A stretch of DNA of 64,000 bases from Spongiactinospora rosea (GTDB lineage Bacteria > Actinomycetota > Actinomycetes > Streptosporangiales > Streptosporangiaceae). Numbering within the stretch: the stretch's first letter is position 1; each line of letters starts with the position of its first letter. Location of the stretch: positions 248,001-312,000 of the forward strand of contig NZ_QMEY01000004.1 in assembly GCF_003315795.1 (NCBI RefSeq), read 5' to 3'. Under the pieces are notes generated by a model. That model made no database searches. It was not told the origin of the DNA and worked only from the letters and a program-made list of their open reading frames with translations. A program made the translations under genes and the position numbers. Below are positions 49,150 to 57,872 of this stretch, in pieces.

Positions 49150-51703
49150 GGTATTCGCGCACCCGCCGCATCGCCGCCTGGTCGCCGAGCGTGGCGAAGT
49201 CGTCGTACGCCTGGCGCAGCGGCGCCTCGGCGTCGCCGGCGCGGCGGGCGTCCAGGCGCACCCGGCCCAGGTAGTACTGCGACTGGGCGGCCCACCAGCG
49301 GTCGCCCAGCTCATGGAAGGCGTGCAGGGCCGCGTTCAGGGCGTTCTCGGCATCGGCGTACCTGCCCAGCCGCGCGTGCGCCCGGCCCGCGGAGACCAGG
49401 GTGCGCGCCTCGCCCCAGGTGTCGCCGAGCGAGCTGAGGATGTCGGCCGCCTTGCGCACCTGCTCGAGTTCGAGCAGGCCGTGCTCGCGGCCGGGGTTGC
49501 CGACCTCGCCCGCCGCGCGCAGGCAGCGGGCCACCTCCCACTGCTCGCCCCTGGCCCGGAACATCTCGGCCGCCCGGTGCAGGGTGAGCCCGGCCCGGAT
49601 GAACGCGCCCCCGGCTCCCGCCGGGTCGCCGCCGCTACTGCGGCTCCTGGCCTGCGCGGACAGCACCTCGCCGTAGACCCGCAGGGTCTGGGCCTCCGAG
49701 TAGCGGTTGCCGTCCTCCTCGAACACGTTGAGCGCCGATTCCAGCAGCACCGCGGCCTCGTCCAGGCGCGACTGGCGCAGCCGCAGCTCGGCCAGGTTGC
49801 GCTGGGAGCGGGCCGACCACCAGCGGTCGCCCTCGGCCCGGAACGCGGCGATGGCCTCGACCAGGAACGTCTCGCCGCGGTCCATGTTGCCCTCGCTGGA
49901 CAGCGTCATCCCGACCGCGCGCATCGCGCGGGCCGCCCACCAGGTGTGGCCGCCCTGGGTGAAGATCTCCAGGGCGCGCTCGGCGTCGGCGAGGGCCTCC
50001 CGGCGCAGGCCCAGGCCACCGGTCACGGCCGAGCGTTCCAGCAGCGCGACGCCGAGCGATCTGGGGTCGTCCAGGTGCTCGGCGGCCTCGCACACGATGT
50101 CGGCGACCGCCCGCCAGTCGCTCCAGTAGGCGCGCAGCGAGTGGCACAGCGAGCAGAACGCCCGCCCGACGCCGAACGCGGGCTCCCACAGCCCGAGGTT
50201 CTTCGCCTGGTGGACCATCGCCACCAGGCTCAGCCGCTCGACGTTGAGCCACTCGGCCGCCTGGACCTGTCCCCCCGCCGCGCCGCCGGGGTGCCTGCCG
50301 GCCGGCGACCAGTCCTGCGGCCAGCGGGCCATGGCCGCCCTCTGGGCGTGGTGGCGGTAACCGGCCAGCACCCGCTCGATCGCCGCCCTGCGGCCCTCCT
50401 CGGCCTCCTCGGCGACGGCGATGTCATGGGCGAACAGCCGGACCAGCTCGTGCAGCCGGTAGCGCAGCTGCCGGGCGGCGTCCGTGCCGGAGCACTCGGC
50501 GAGCTGCGCGTCCATCAGCGCCTCCAGGTGGTCGGCGCCCTGGATCGGCTGGATGGCCAGCAGCTCACCGGCCACCCGGTCCGGTACGTCGGGCGCGGCG
50601 ACCTGGCTGAGCAGCCGCAGCAGCCGCTTCTGGTCGTCGGTGCAGTCGGCGTAGCTGAGCTGGAGGGAGGCCCGCACGCCCTTGTTGGGGGCGAGTTCGA
50701 GCTGGTCGAGGCGGCGGCGTTCGTCGGCGAGGCGTCCGGCCAGCTCGGCGAGGGTCCAGTTCTCTCTGGTGGCGAGGCGTCCGCCGCAGATGCTGATCGC
50801 CAGCGGCAGCCGGTCGCACAGGCCGACGATGGCCTGCGCGGAGGCGAGGTCGGCGGCGACCCGCTCGCCGCCCGCCAGGCTGGCCAGCAGTTCCACGCCC
50901 ATCGCCTCGCTGAACACGTCGAGCCGCTTGTCGTAGGTGTTGAGCAGGTACAGCGGGCGGCGGGAGGTGACGATCACCGCGCAGCCGGGCTCGGCGGGCA
51001 GCAGCGGCAGCACCTGGTCGGCGTCGTCGGCGTTGTCCAGGCCGATGAGGATGCGCCGGCCCCTGGTCCAGGTGAGCCAGAGCTGGCGCAGCTCGTCGGT
51101 GCCGCCGGGGTCGGTGGCCAGGCGTACGCCGAGGGCGCGCAGGAACCCGGTCAGCACCTCCTTGGGATCGATGGGGGCGTCCACGCCGCGCAGGTCGGCG
51201 TACAGGCGGCCGTCGGGGAACCAGTCGCCGATCTCGTTGCCGAACATGGCGGTCAGGGCCGACTTGCCGACGCCCGCCCTGCCGTACACCGAGACGACGA
51301 GCGCGGAGGTGGCCTCGGGGCCGGCGGTGTGCCCCCGGCCGTCGAACCGCTCGGCGAACACGCCGCGCAGCTCGGCCAGCGACTCTCCCCTGCCGGTGAA
51401 GTGGGCGCTGGGTGGCGGCCACTGGTCGGGGGGCCGCCAGGAGGGGCCGATCTCCGGCTCCCGCGTCTTCTCCACGCCACCGGGAAGCCTGGCGTTGCCC
51501 CAGGCCAGCAGGCCGACCAGGAGGCCGGCCACGACCGTGACGGCGACCCTGGCCAGGATCGGTAACTCGAACACGTCGGGCGAGGTGGCCAGGATGCTGG
51601 CCCCCGCCGCCGCGACCCCGGCCGCCGCGGGCGCGGCGACCCGCATGCCGCGGTGGGGGCGCGCACGCCCCCGCCTGCCGGTCCACCGTGTCGCCCCGGG
51701 CAT
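49118..51703 (-). CDS. membrane-anchored STAND (NB-ARC) ATPase with TPR repeats
   Basis: An 861-residue protein. Two hydrophobic segments lie within the first 70 residues (APAAAGVAAAGASIL and VAVTVVAGLLVGLLAW), so the protein is probably held in the membrane. FTGR, then GRAGVGKSALTAMF near 143, and RRILIGLDNADDADQVL are NB-ARC motifs, followed by VIVTSRRPLYLL and LCDRLPLAISICGGRLA. At least seven TPR-like repeats occupy about 480-850. There is no DNA-binding domain. GGAGG precedes the ATG at 51703. STAND proteins switch on ligand-driven assembly; here the trigger and output are unknown. The M6-type protease is transcribed towards it from upstream on the same strand. Confidence 0.87.
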   Translation of the reverse strand: MPGATRWTGRRGRARPHRGMRVAAPAAAGVAAAGASILATSPDVFELPILARVAVTVVAGLLVGLLAWGNARLPGGVEKTREPEIGPSWRPPDQWPPPSAHFTGRGESLAELRGVFAERFDGRGHTAGPEATSALVVSVYGRAGVGKSALTAMFGNEIGDWFPDGRLYADLRGVDAPIDPKEVLTGFLRALGVRLATDPGGTDELRQLWLTWTRGRRILIGLDNADDADQVLPLLPAEPGCAVIVTSRRPLYLLNTYDKRLDVFSEAMGVELLASLAGGERVAADLASAQAIVGLCDRLPLAISICGGRLATRENWTLAELAGRLADERRRLDQLELAPNKGVRASLQLSYADCTDDQKRLLRLLSQVAAPDVPDRVAGELLAIQPIQGADHLEALMDAQLAECSGTDAARQLRYRLHELVRLFAHDIAVAEEAEEGRRAAIERVLAGYRHHAQRAAMARWPQDWSPAGRHPGGAAGGQVQAAEWLNVERLSLVAMVHQAKNLGLWEPAFGVGRAFCSLCHSLRAYWSDWRAVADIVCEAAEHLDDPRSLGVALLERSAVTGGLGLRREALADAERALEIFTQGGHTWWAARAMRAVGMTLSSEGNMDRGETFLVEAIAAFRAEGDRWWSARSQRNLAELRLRQSRLDEAAVLLESALNVFEEDGNRYSEAQTLRVYGEVLSAQARSRSSGGDPAGAGGAFIRAGLTLHRAAEMFRARGEQWEVARCLRAAGEVGNPGREHGLLELEQVRKAADILSSLGDTWGEARTLVSAGRAHARLGRYADAENALNAALHAFHELGDRWWAAQSQYYLGRVRLDARRAGDAEAPLRQAYDDFATLGDQAAMRRVREYLSVADPRDPR

Positions 51704-51797
51704 CGGCCCAACCTCCGAGAGAGATCGGCTCGGTGTTTCGATTCAACCAGATGCCCGGGGGACCGGTGCGTTCGCGCGGCGGGGAGTTCGGCGGGGT

Positions 51798-53915
51798 TCA
51801 GCGGTGGGCGCGGGCGACGCAGGTGGCGGTCGCGGTCCTCGCCGGGTCGCTCTCGGAACGGGCGGTGAGGGTGATCTTGCCGATCCGGTCGCCGCCCGAC
51901 CGCTTGGCGTGCACCGGTACGAACACCGTCTCGCCGAAGCGGGCCGTGGCCAGCTCGTTGGGCAGCGCCACCGACCAGCCCTTGCCATGCGCCTTGGCCG
52001 ACAGCCGGTAGACGTCGGAGCGCAGGTAGGAGCCGACGTCCTCGGGGTGCGCGCCGCCCGGCGCACCCGCCCTGCCCGTGTTGCGCAGCGGGAAGGTGCA
52101 CCTGGCCCAGGAGCCGCCCGCCGGGACCCCGGCGGTGGACGACAGCCGTACGCCGCGCCGCTGCTCGCCCGCGCCGTCCAGGGAGCGGATCGCCACGGTG
52201 TAGGAGAGCACGCCGCGCCGGTCGCGGTGCACGTCCAGTACGTAGAAGTGCAGCCGGTTGGCCTCGTCCACGTACTCGAACTCACTGCCCGAGCCGGTCC
52301 CGGCGTGGAACAGCGCGTCGGAGAGCTGGCGGTAGTCGCCCACGGTGATCGGCACGGCGGTGCCGTCCGGCAGCACGTAGTCGGTCATCCCGATGTCCTG
52401 CGGATTGGCGTCGATCACCCACTCGAACGGCTTGAACGGCCGGACCTCCTCGTTCCTGGTCTTGGCGAGCAGCACGCCTGCGTCAGGGGTGAAGGAGTCG
52501 GCGCCCATCCGGTCCACGACCTCGATGGTGTAGTTGTCATAGCCGCCGCCGTCGCAGAACGGGTCCTTGGCGGGGTCGCAGGCCGGGCTCTTGTCGCCGG
52601 TGCCGAAGGCGACGTTTACCCCGGAGAGGCCCTTGCTCCCCGGCTGGACGACGCGGGCGGTGACCTTGGCCACCACGAGCCCGGACTCGTCCAGCGCCTC
52701 ACGCGACAGGCGCAGCACGTTGGCCTCGTCCACCAGGCCCAGCTTGATCTTGTTGCGCAGCATGTGCTGGGCGCCCATCGAGCCGCCGCCGGTGGGCGGG
52801 ATGCTCCACCGGCTGTGCGGGCCGCCGGGGCCGTTGAAGGAGCCGCGGCTGAGCATCTCCCAGATGCCGGTGTAGGCGCGGCGCGGGGGCACGCCGTAGG
52901 GGTTGTTGTAGTTGTCGCCGATGCCCAGGATGTGGCTCAGCTCGTGGGCGAAGACGCCCTGCCCGGAACTCTCCGCCTGGGTGGAGGAACCGGCCTCGGC
53001 GTTCGGCCACATCGACGACGCCGACGCCCAGGAGGTCCAGTCGACGTAGCGGGTGTTCGCCCAGTTGGGCAGGGCCGGGTCGGGGGGCCCGAAGTCGTCG
53101 GTGACCTGCTCCTTGACCGGGAACTTCATCATCCCGAACTCCTGCCAGGTGGCCGACTCGTCCTGCCCGGCGCTGAGGAAGAAGACGAAGTCGAACCCGG
53201 CGGGCACCTGCTGCCCGACGTCGGCGATCCATGCGGCGCGGCCGTCGGTGCGCAGGTTGCGGTCGCACCTGTCACCGGCGGGGCAGGCGGTGTTCCCCTG
53301 GAACTCCATCCCGTACTCGTGGTCCTTGCCCGGCATCTGGTACGGGCCGAAGGAGGTGAGGTCCACGCCGTAGCGCCCGCCGGAGTCCTCCATCCAGTAC
53401 TCGTGGATGGTGTGCCCGCGGTTGGTCTGGTTCGGGGTGTTGAGGAAGTCCTGGTAGAAGCGGGCGACCCGGTCGCGCGGGATGTCGTGGGCCTCGGCGC
53501 TCGGGTTCTTGAAGACCGTGGAGCCCTGCGGCTGGGTGACCACGAACGGCTGGTTGGGATAGTCCAGCAGGACGAGCGCGCCCTTGAAGGTGCGGACCGA
53601 GCCCTTGACCGAGGGGTCGGCCCAGTTGGTGCCCGGGGGCTTTCGGTAGTCGGCCCACGTCATGTTGTCGGGGTTCTTCCAGTTCTGTGGGTCGATCGGG
53701 TCCGGGGCCCCGGCCGCGACGCGTACCCGCGCGCCCGGCCCGTCGCTCTGCCACGGCTGGGCCTGCGGCCAGTGGTCGTACCGCCAGGGGTGCTCGGGCT
53801 GCGGGGGCGGCTCGGCGACGGCGGGCACCACGCTGGACACGGTCGTGCCCGTCACCGCGAGCGGGACGAGCAAGGCCGCCGCGATCAACGACCTGACGAA
53901 CCTCCGGCTGCTCAC
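51798..53915 (-). CDS. secreted M6-like metalloprotease
   Basis: A 705-residue exported zinc protease. The signal peptide is RRFVRSLIAAALLVPLAVTG, with cleavage near AVA. The active site FAHELSHILGIGDNYNNP near residue 325 gives HExxHxxGxxD, as in M6 immune-inhibitor-A-type enzymes. The segment after it (WEMLSRGSFNGPGGPHSRW) contains the Met-turn-like region of that family. The C-terminal 200 residues look like beta-sandwich binding domains. The GTG at 53915 follows GGAGGGG by seven bases. It probably digests extracellular protein. It precedes the STAND gene on the same strand with a 94-base gap. Confidence 0.9.
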   Translation of the reverse strand: MSSRRFVRSLIAAALLVPLAVTGTTVSSVVPAVAEPPPQPEHPWRYDHWPQAQPWQSDGPGARVRVAAGAPDPIDPQNWKNPDNMTWADYRKPPGTNWADPSVKGSVRTFKGALVLLDYPNQPFVVTQPQGSTVFKNPSAEAHDIPRDRVARFYQDFLNTPNQTNRGHTIHEYWMEDSGGRYGVDLTSFGPYQMPGKDHEYGMEFQGNTACPAGDRCDRNLRTDGRAAWIADVGQQVPAGFDFVFFLSAGQDESATWQEFGMMKFPVKEQVTDDFGPPDPALPNWANTRYVDWTSWASASSMWPNAEAGSSTQAESSGQGVFAHELSHILGIGDNYNNPYGVPPRRAYTGIWEMLSRGSFNGPGGPHSRWSIPPTGGGSMGAQHMLRNKIKLGLVDEANVLRLSREALDESGLVVAKVTARVVQPGSKGLSGVNVAFGTGDKSPACDPAKDPFCDGGGYDNYTIEVVDRMGADSFTPDAGVLLAKTRNEEVRPFKPFEWVIDANPQDIGMTDYVLPDGTAVPITVGDYRQLSDALFHAGTGSGSEFEYVDEANRLHFYVLDVHRDRRGVLSYTVAIRSLDGAGEQRRGVRLSSTAGVPAGGSWARCTFPLRNTGRAGAPGGAHPEDVGSYLRSDVYRLSAKAHGKGWSVALPNELATARFGETVFVPVHAKRSGGDRIGKITLTARSESDPARTATATCVARAHR

Positions 53916-53980
53916 AGCATCACCCCTCCGCGCTACGGCCTGCGCCACGACACACTCAGCGAAGGACGCTACATACGCTC

Positions 53981-54010
53981 TTGACGTAGATCACCGAACA
54001 GTTGTAGGGA
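53981..54010 (+). promoter_or_regulatory. promoter for the PucR-type regulator
   Basis: TTGACG (53981-53986), an 18-base spacer and TAGGGA (54005-54010) form a good housekeeping-type promoter. Transcription would begin about 45 bases before the ATG at 54064. Confidence 0.6.
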
Positions 54011-54063
54011 AGGTGCGCGGTCATTTTTCCGACAGTTGACAAAAATGGCTGATCGGAGGTGTC

Positions 54064-55230
54064 ATGGCCGGCGATCTCCAGGGCCTTGTGGACGATCTCG
54101 CGTCCCGGCTGCGCCGGCCGCTGCTCCTTGAGGACCGCCTGCAACGGGTGGTCGCCTACAGCGAGCAGAACGGGCCGATCGACGACATCAGGCGCGACTC
54201 CATCCTGCGCAGGCACACCGCGACGGAGGTCCGCGAGTGGCTGCGCCAGGCGGGCATCCACGAGTCGGCCGGGCCGTTGCGCACCCCGGCCGCCCCCGGG
54301 CTCGGCCTGTTACCCCGGGTGTGCCTGCCGGCCAGGCACGGCGGGCGGCTGCTCGGGTTCCTGTGGTTCATCGACGCCGGGCCGCGCATGACCGACGCGG
54401 AGGTGGAGGTCGCCGCGCGGGCCACGCCCGCGGTCGCGCTGGCGCTGTTCCGGGAGAGCATGGCCAGCGGGCTGGCCTCGCGCCGGGAACTGGAGGCGGT
54501 CACCGAACTCCTGGCGGGCGCGGCGGGGGCGGCGGCCAGGACGCTGATCGAGGCGGGGGCCTTCCCACAGCGGGGGCCGGTCACCGCGCTGGTGGTCCGG
54601 CCCGTGTCCGTGCGGGAGGCCGACGACGCCTCCCGGCTGGCGCTGGAGCAGGGGCTGCTGGCGGTGCGCAGGAGGGCGGGGGCGCGCAAGCTGCTGCACC
54701 TGGTCCGCTTCGACCACGGGGTGCTGCTGGCCGAAGGATGCGCGGTACGGCCGGACGACGTGCACGAGGCGACGGCCGGGGCGGTCGTCGTCGGGGTGGG
54801 CAGGCCGCGGCCCGCGCTGCACCTGGCGGCGGGCTCCTACCTGGAGGCGGCCCAGGCCGCCGAGATCGCGCTGCGGATCAGCGGGCTGGGCCGGACGGTG
54901 GAGTGGGCCGGGCTCGGCGTCTACCGGCTGCTGACGCAGTTCCCGCCGGGGACGTTCGGGCTGCACCCGGGGCTGGAGCCGCTGTTCGCCGACGACGCCC
55001 ACCTCCCGCTGCTGGAGACGCTGGAGACCTACCTGGACCTCGCGGGCAGTGCGGTCGCCACCTCACGGACGCTGCGGCTGCACCGCACCTCGCTGTACTA
55101 CCGGCTGCAACGCGTCTCCGAGCTGACCGGCGCGGACCTCAAGGACGGCGGCGAGCGGCTGACCCTGCACCTCAGCCTGAAGCTCGCCCGGCTGGCCGGG
55201 CGCTACCGCCCGCGCGGCGAGGCACCCTGA
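54064..55230 (+). CDS. PucR-family transcriptional regulator
   Basis: A 388-residue regulator. The N-terminal 130 residues form a GAF-like sensor region (LLLEDRLQRVVAYSEQNG). The centre is the GGDEF-like PucR linker. The C-terminal helix-turn-helix reads ETYLDLAGSAVATSRTLRLHRTSLYYRL, the PucR hallmark with HRTSLYYRLQR. GGAGGT lies three bases before the ATG. Relatives control purine, amino-acid or secondary-metabolite genes; the target here is unknown. Its stop is immediately next to the stop of the convergent phosphatase gene, with no space for a terminator. It is divergent from the secreted protease, which could be a target. Confidence 0.9.
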   Translation: MAGDLQGLVDDLASRLRRPLLLEDRLQRVVAYSEQNGPIDDIRRDSILRRHTATEVREWLRQAGIHESAGPLRTPAAPGLGLLPRVCLPARHGGRLLGFLWFIDAGPRMTDAEVEVAARATPAVALALFRESMASGLASRRELEAVTELLAGAAGAAARTLIEAGAFPQRGPVTALVVRPVSVREADDASRLALEQGLLAVRRRAGARKLLHLVRFDHGVLLAEGCAVRPDDVHEATAGAVVVGVGRPRPALHLAAGSYLEAAQAAEIALRISGLGRTVEWAGLGVYRLLTQFPPGTFGLHPGLEPLFADDAHLPLLETLETYLDLAGSAVATSRTLRLHRTSLYYRLQRVSELTGADLKDGGERLTLHLSLKLARLAGRYRPRGEAP

Positions 55231-57024
55231 TCACAGCACGCGCACGGCCAGGATGCAGATGTCGTCCTCGCCGCGTTCGTCGCGCAGCTCGCCGAGGACG
55301 CGGTCCAGCACCCGCTCCGGGTCCTCCTCGGCCGCGGCGCCGTGGGCCGCCGCCAGCAGGGCCTCGAACCCCTCCTCGATGTCGCGCCCGCGCCGCTCGA
55401 CGACCCCGTCGGTGTAGAGGAGCACCAAATCACCGCGGCGCAGCGGCGTCGTCTCCAGCGTGTAGGAGGGCGACTCCATCGCGCCCATGATCGGGCCGGG
55501 CCGCACCTGGAGCAGGGTGGCCGTGCCGTCCCGCAGCAGCACCGGCGCGGGGTGGCCCGCGCAGATCCAGGCCAGCTCGCCCGTCTCAGGGTCGAAGTGC
55601 CCGATGATCGCGGTACCGGTGACCGTGATGGCGCCCGCGCCGTGGTAGATCAGCTCGTTCAGCCAGGTGCCGAGCCGGTCGGCGGGCGCGCCCGTGTACG
55701 CCAGCCCGGCCAGGCCGCTGCGCATCTGCGCCATCAGGCTGGCCGCGGTCAGGCCGTGGCCCATCGCGTCGCCGACGGCGAGCAGCACCCGGCCGTCGGG
55801 CAGCGTCCGGGCCTTGTACCAGTCGCCGCCCAGCCGATCGACCTCCTCGCCGGGATAGTAGCGCAGGCCGACGCGCAGCCCGGGAAGGTCCAGCGCGCCG
55901 CGGCGCAGCGGCAGCAGGGTGTCCTGGAGCCGGGCGGCCACCCGCTGCTCCTCCGCGGCCTGCCTGCGCGCCTGCACGGCCCGGCTGTGCGCGGCGGCCA
56001 GCGCGCGCTCGCGGCGGCGGCTCGCGGTGATGTCGATGGCCAGCACCCGGATCGCGATCAGCACGCCCGCGCTGTCCAGGACCGGCTCGCTCACCATCCG
56101 GATGTGCCTGACGCCGTGCCGGTGCATGGCCCGGAACTCGGTCTCGGCGGCCTCGCGGTACTCCAGCAGCGTGCGCACCCCCTCATCGACCACTGCCTGG
56201 TCCTCGGGCACGATCTTGCCGGGGAAGACGTCGATGGGCATCGGGCCCTCGCCGTCCTCCCTGCCGAAGATCTCGTACATCTGGCGGGTCCAGCGGACCT
56301 TGCCGGTGGCCAGGTTCCACTCGCCCCAGCCGAGTTCGGCGATGCGCTGCGCCCGCTCCCAGCCGGCCACCAGCCGCTCCTCGTCGTCGTGGGCGCGCCA
56401 GGAGGTGAGCAGGCCGTCGGCCGCGCGTACCGCCCTGGCGGTGATCGAGGCGGGCCACAGCCGGTCCCCCAGCACCTCGACGTACTCGAAGGGCCCGCGG
56501 TGCATGGACTCCCCCGTCTCCATCACGCGCACGTACTCGTCGTACAGCGAGGAGCGCACCACCCCGGGGTTGCGCACGATCAGCCGGTGGCCGGTGAGCC
56601 GGTCGGCGGACCGCCCGGTCACGTCCGTCGCGCCCGGGCTCATCGCGGCGTAGTAGAAGTCGATCACGCGGCCCGCCCGGTCGTTGATCGGCACGAGGTA
56701 GCAGGCCGAGACGTGCGGGACCTGGAGCGCGACGTTGATCCACTCCGGGACGCGGGTCCTGGCCTCCTCGGGGATCGAGGGCGGCTCGCCGCCGCGCATC
56801 GACAGGGCGACCTCCAGCACGTCCACGCCGCTCTCCCGGGACAGCCCTGCGAGGTATTCCGAGGCGTCCACCGGGCGTATCCCCATCCTGGCCGCCAGCT
56901 CGCAGACGGTCGCGCTGATCACGGCGTCGCGGCGCATGTCCCCGCGCAGCCGGTCGAGCTGCCGCCTGATCAGCTCCTGCGCCGGGCGGCTCGCGGTCAG
57001 CCCGTCGGGCGGCACTGCGCTCAT
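55231..57024 (-). CDS. PAS-domain PP2C (SpoIIE-type) protein phosphatase
   Basis: A 597-residue signalling phosphatase. The N-terminal 80 residues (MRRDAVISATVCELAARMGIRPVDASEYL) resemble an ANTAR-like helical domain. A region of about 150 residues follows, then a PAS domain (GWGEWNLATGKVRWTRQMYE to AIDITASRR). The PP2C/SpoIIE domain has RVGLRYYPGEEVDRLGGDWYKA, LLAVGDAMGHGLTAA and LYTDGVVERRGRDIEEG, with the metal Asp residues in place. It should dephosphorylate a Ser/Thr, typically an anti-sigma-factor antagonist. No such partner is adjacent. Expression is probably from the gap before the GntR gene. Confidence 0.92.
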   Translation of the reverse strand: MSAVPPDGLTASRPAQELIRRQLDRLRGDMRRDAVISATVCELAARMGIRPVDASEYLAGLSRESGVDVLEVALSMRGGEPPSIPEEARTRVPEWINVALQVPHVSACYLVPINDRAGRVIDFYYAAMSPGATDVTGRSADRLTGHRLIVRNPGVVRSSLYDEYVRVMETGESMHRGPFEYVEVLGDRLWPASITARAVRAADGLLTSWRAHDDEERLVAGWERAQRIAELGWGEWNLATGKVRWTRQMYEIFGREDGEGPMPIDVFPGKIVPEDQAVVDEGVRTLLEYREAAETEFRAMHRHGVRHIRMVSEPVLDSAGVLIAIRVLAIDITASRRRERALAAAHSRAVQARRQAAEEQRVAARLQDTLLPLRRGALDLPGLRVGLRYYPGEEVDRLGGDWYKARTLPDGRVLLAVGDAMGHGLTAASLMAQMRSGLAGLAYTGAPADRLGTWLNELIYHGAGAITVTGTAIIGHFDPETGELAWICAGHPAPVLLRDGTATLLQVRPGPIMGAMESPSYTLETTPLRRGDLVLLYTDGVVERRGRDIEEGFEALLAAAHGAAAEEDPERVLDRVLGELRDERGEDDICILAVRVL

Positions 57025-57092
57025 CTTCGTGCTGTTCCCCGGGTCCGGTATGCGCCCGTCCGTTTCCGGGGAAATTCGTGGCCGTGAACGGC

Positions 57093-57779
57093 TCAGGCCG
57101 CGCCGGGCCCGGCGCGGCGGAAGGCCTCGATCAGCATCGCCTCGGCGTCGTCGAGGTAGATCTCCAGCTCGCGCTCGGCGCGGTCGTGGTCGCCCGCCTC
57201 CAGCAGCGCTACCAGATCCTTGTTCCGGGGGACGAACGGACCGTGGAACAGCCGCGGGTCGATCATCACGTGGAAGACCAGGCGCAGCTCGGCCAGCAAC
57301 TGGCGCATCAGGTCATCCAGCCGCTCGCTGCCGTTCATCTTGGCCAGGGCCTGGTGGAAGCGGAGGTTGGCGGTGCCGACGTCGCGCCAGCGGCCCTCCT
57401 GGACCGCCCGGTCGCCCTCCGCGAGCGCTTCGCGCAGCGCGGCCAGGCCCTCGGGGGTGGCCCGCCGTACGGCGGCGCCCTCGATCACCCGCCGCACCCG
57501 GTAGAGGTCGGACACGTCTTCGGCGGAGAGGACCTTGACGAACACCCCCCGGTTGAGCCGGTGGGTGAGCAGCCCCTCATGGGAGAGCAGCCGGAACGCC
57601 TCCCGCAGCGTGTTGCGGGAGACGCCGAGCGCCTTGCCGATCTCCATCTCCGACAATCGCTCCCCGGGGGTGAAGAACCCCTCGGCGATCCGCTCCCGCA
57701 GGATGTCGGCGACCTTCTCGGCCGTGCTGCTGCGGCCCAGGCGCTCGCGGTCGTGCTCCAGCGCCGTGAGTTGCTCCAT
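57093..57779 (-). CDS. GntR-family transcriptional regulator (FCD domain)
   Basis: A 228-residue regulator. The N-terminal winged helix reads GERLSEMEIGKALGVSRNTLREAFRLLSHEGLL, the GntR signature. The C-terminal helical FCD domain has LYRVRRVIEGAAVRRA and the metal/ligand His residues in LRFHQAL and VFHVMID. Related regulators sense small carboxylic acids. It is divergent from an MHS-type transporter, and a perfect operator lies in the transporter promoter. This makes control of carboxylate uptake likely. The ATG at 57779 has only a weak ribosome site. Confidence 0.92.
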   Translation of the reverse strand: MEQLTALEHDRERLGRSSTAEKVADILRERIAEGFFTPGERLSEMEIGKALGVSRNTLREAFRLLSHEGLLTHRLNRGVFVKVLSAEDVSDLYRVRRVIEGAAVRRATPEGLAALREALAEGDRAVQEGRWRDVGTANLRFHQALAKMNGSERLDDLMRQLLAELRLVFHVMIDPRLFHGPFVPRNKDLVALLEAGDHDRAERELEIYLDDAEAMLIEAFRRAGPGAA

Positions 57780-57807
57780 CCAGCCAAGAAATCATTCCAC
57801 AAACCTC

Positions 57808-57836
57808 TTGTCGAATTGTTGAACAATCCTTATGTT
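57808..57836 (+). promoter_or_regulatory. transporter promoter with GntR operator in its spacer
   Basis: TTGTCG (57808-57813), a 17-base spacer and TATGTT (57831-57836) form a promoter for the MHS transporter. ATTGTT-G-AACAAT (57815-57827), a perfect dyad typical of FCD-type GntR sites, lies entirely inside the spacer. Binding there would block RNA polymerase. Confidence 0.75.
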
Positions 57837-57872
57837 GAAGGAAATCTCCCGCGCACAGAAGCGGAGCACACG

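Noticed and set aside
49313..53984. Long plus-strand frames of 750 and 1015 codons
   Set aside because: They are antisense to the STAND ATPase and the M6-like protease. They lack motifs, and their composition is that of a mirrored coding strand.
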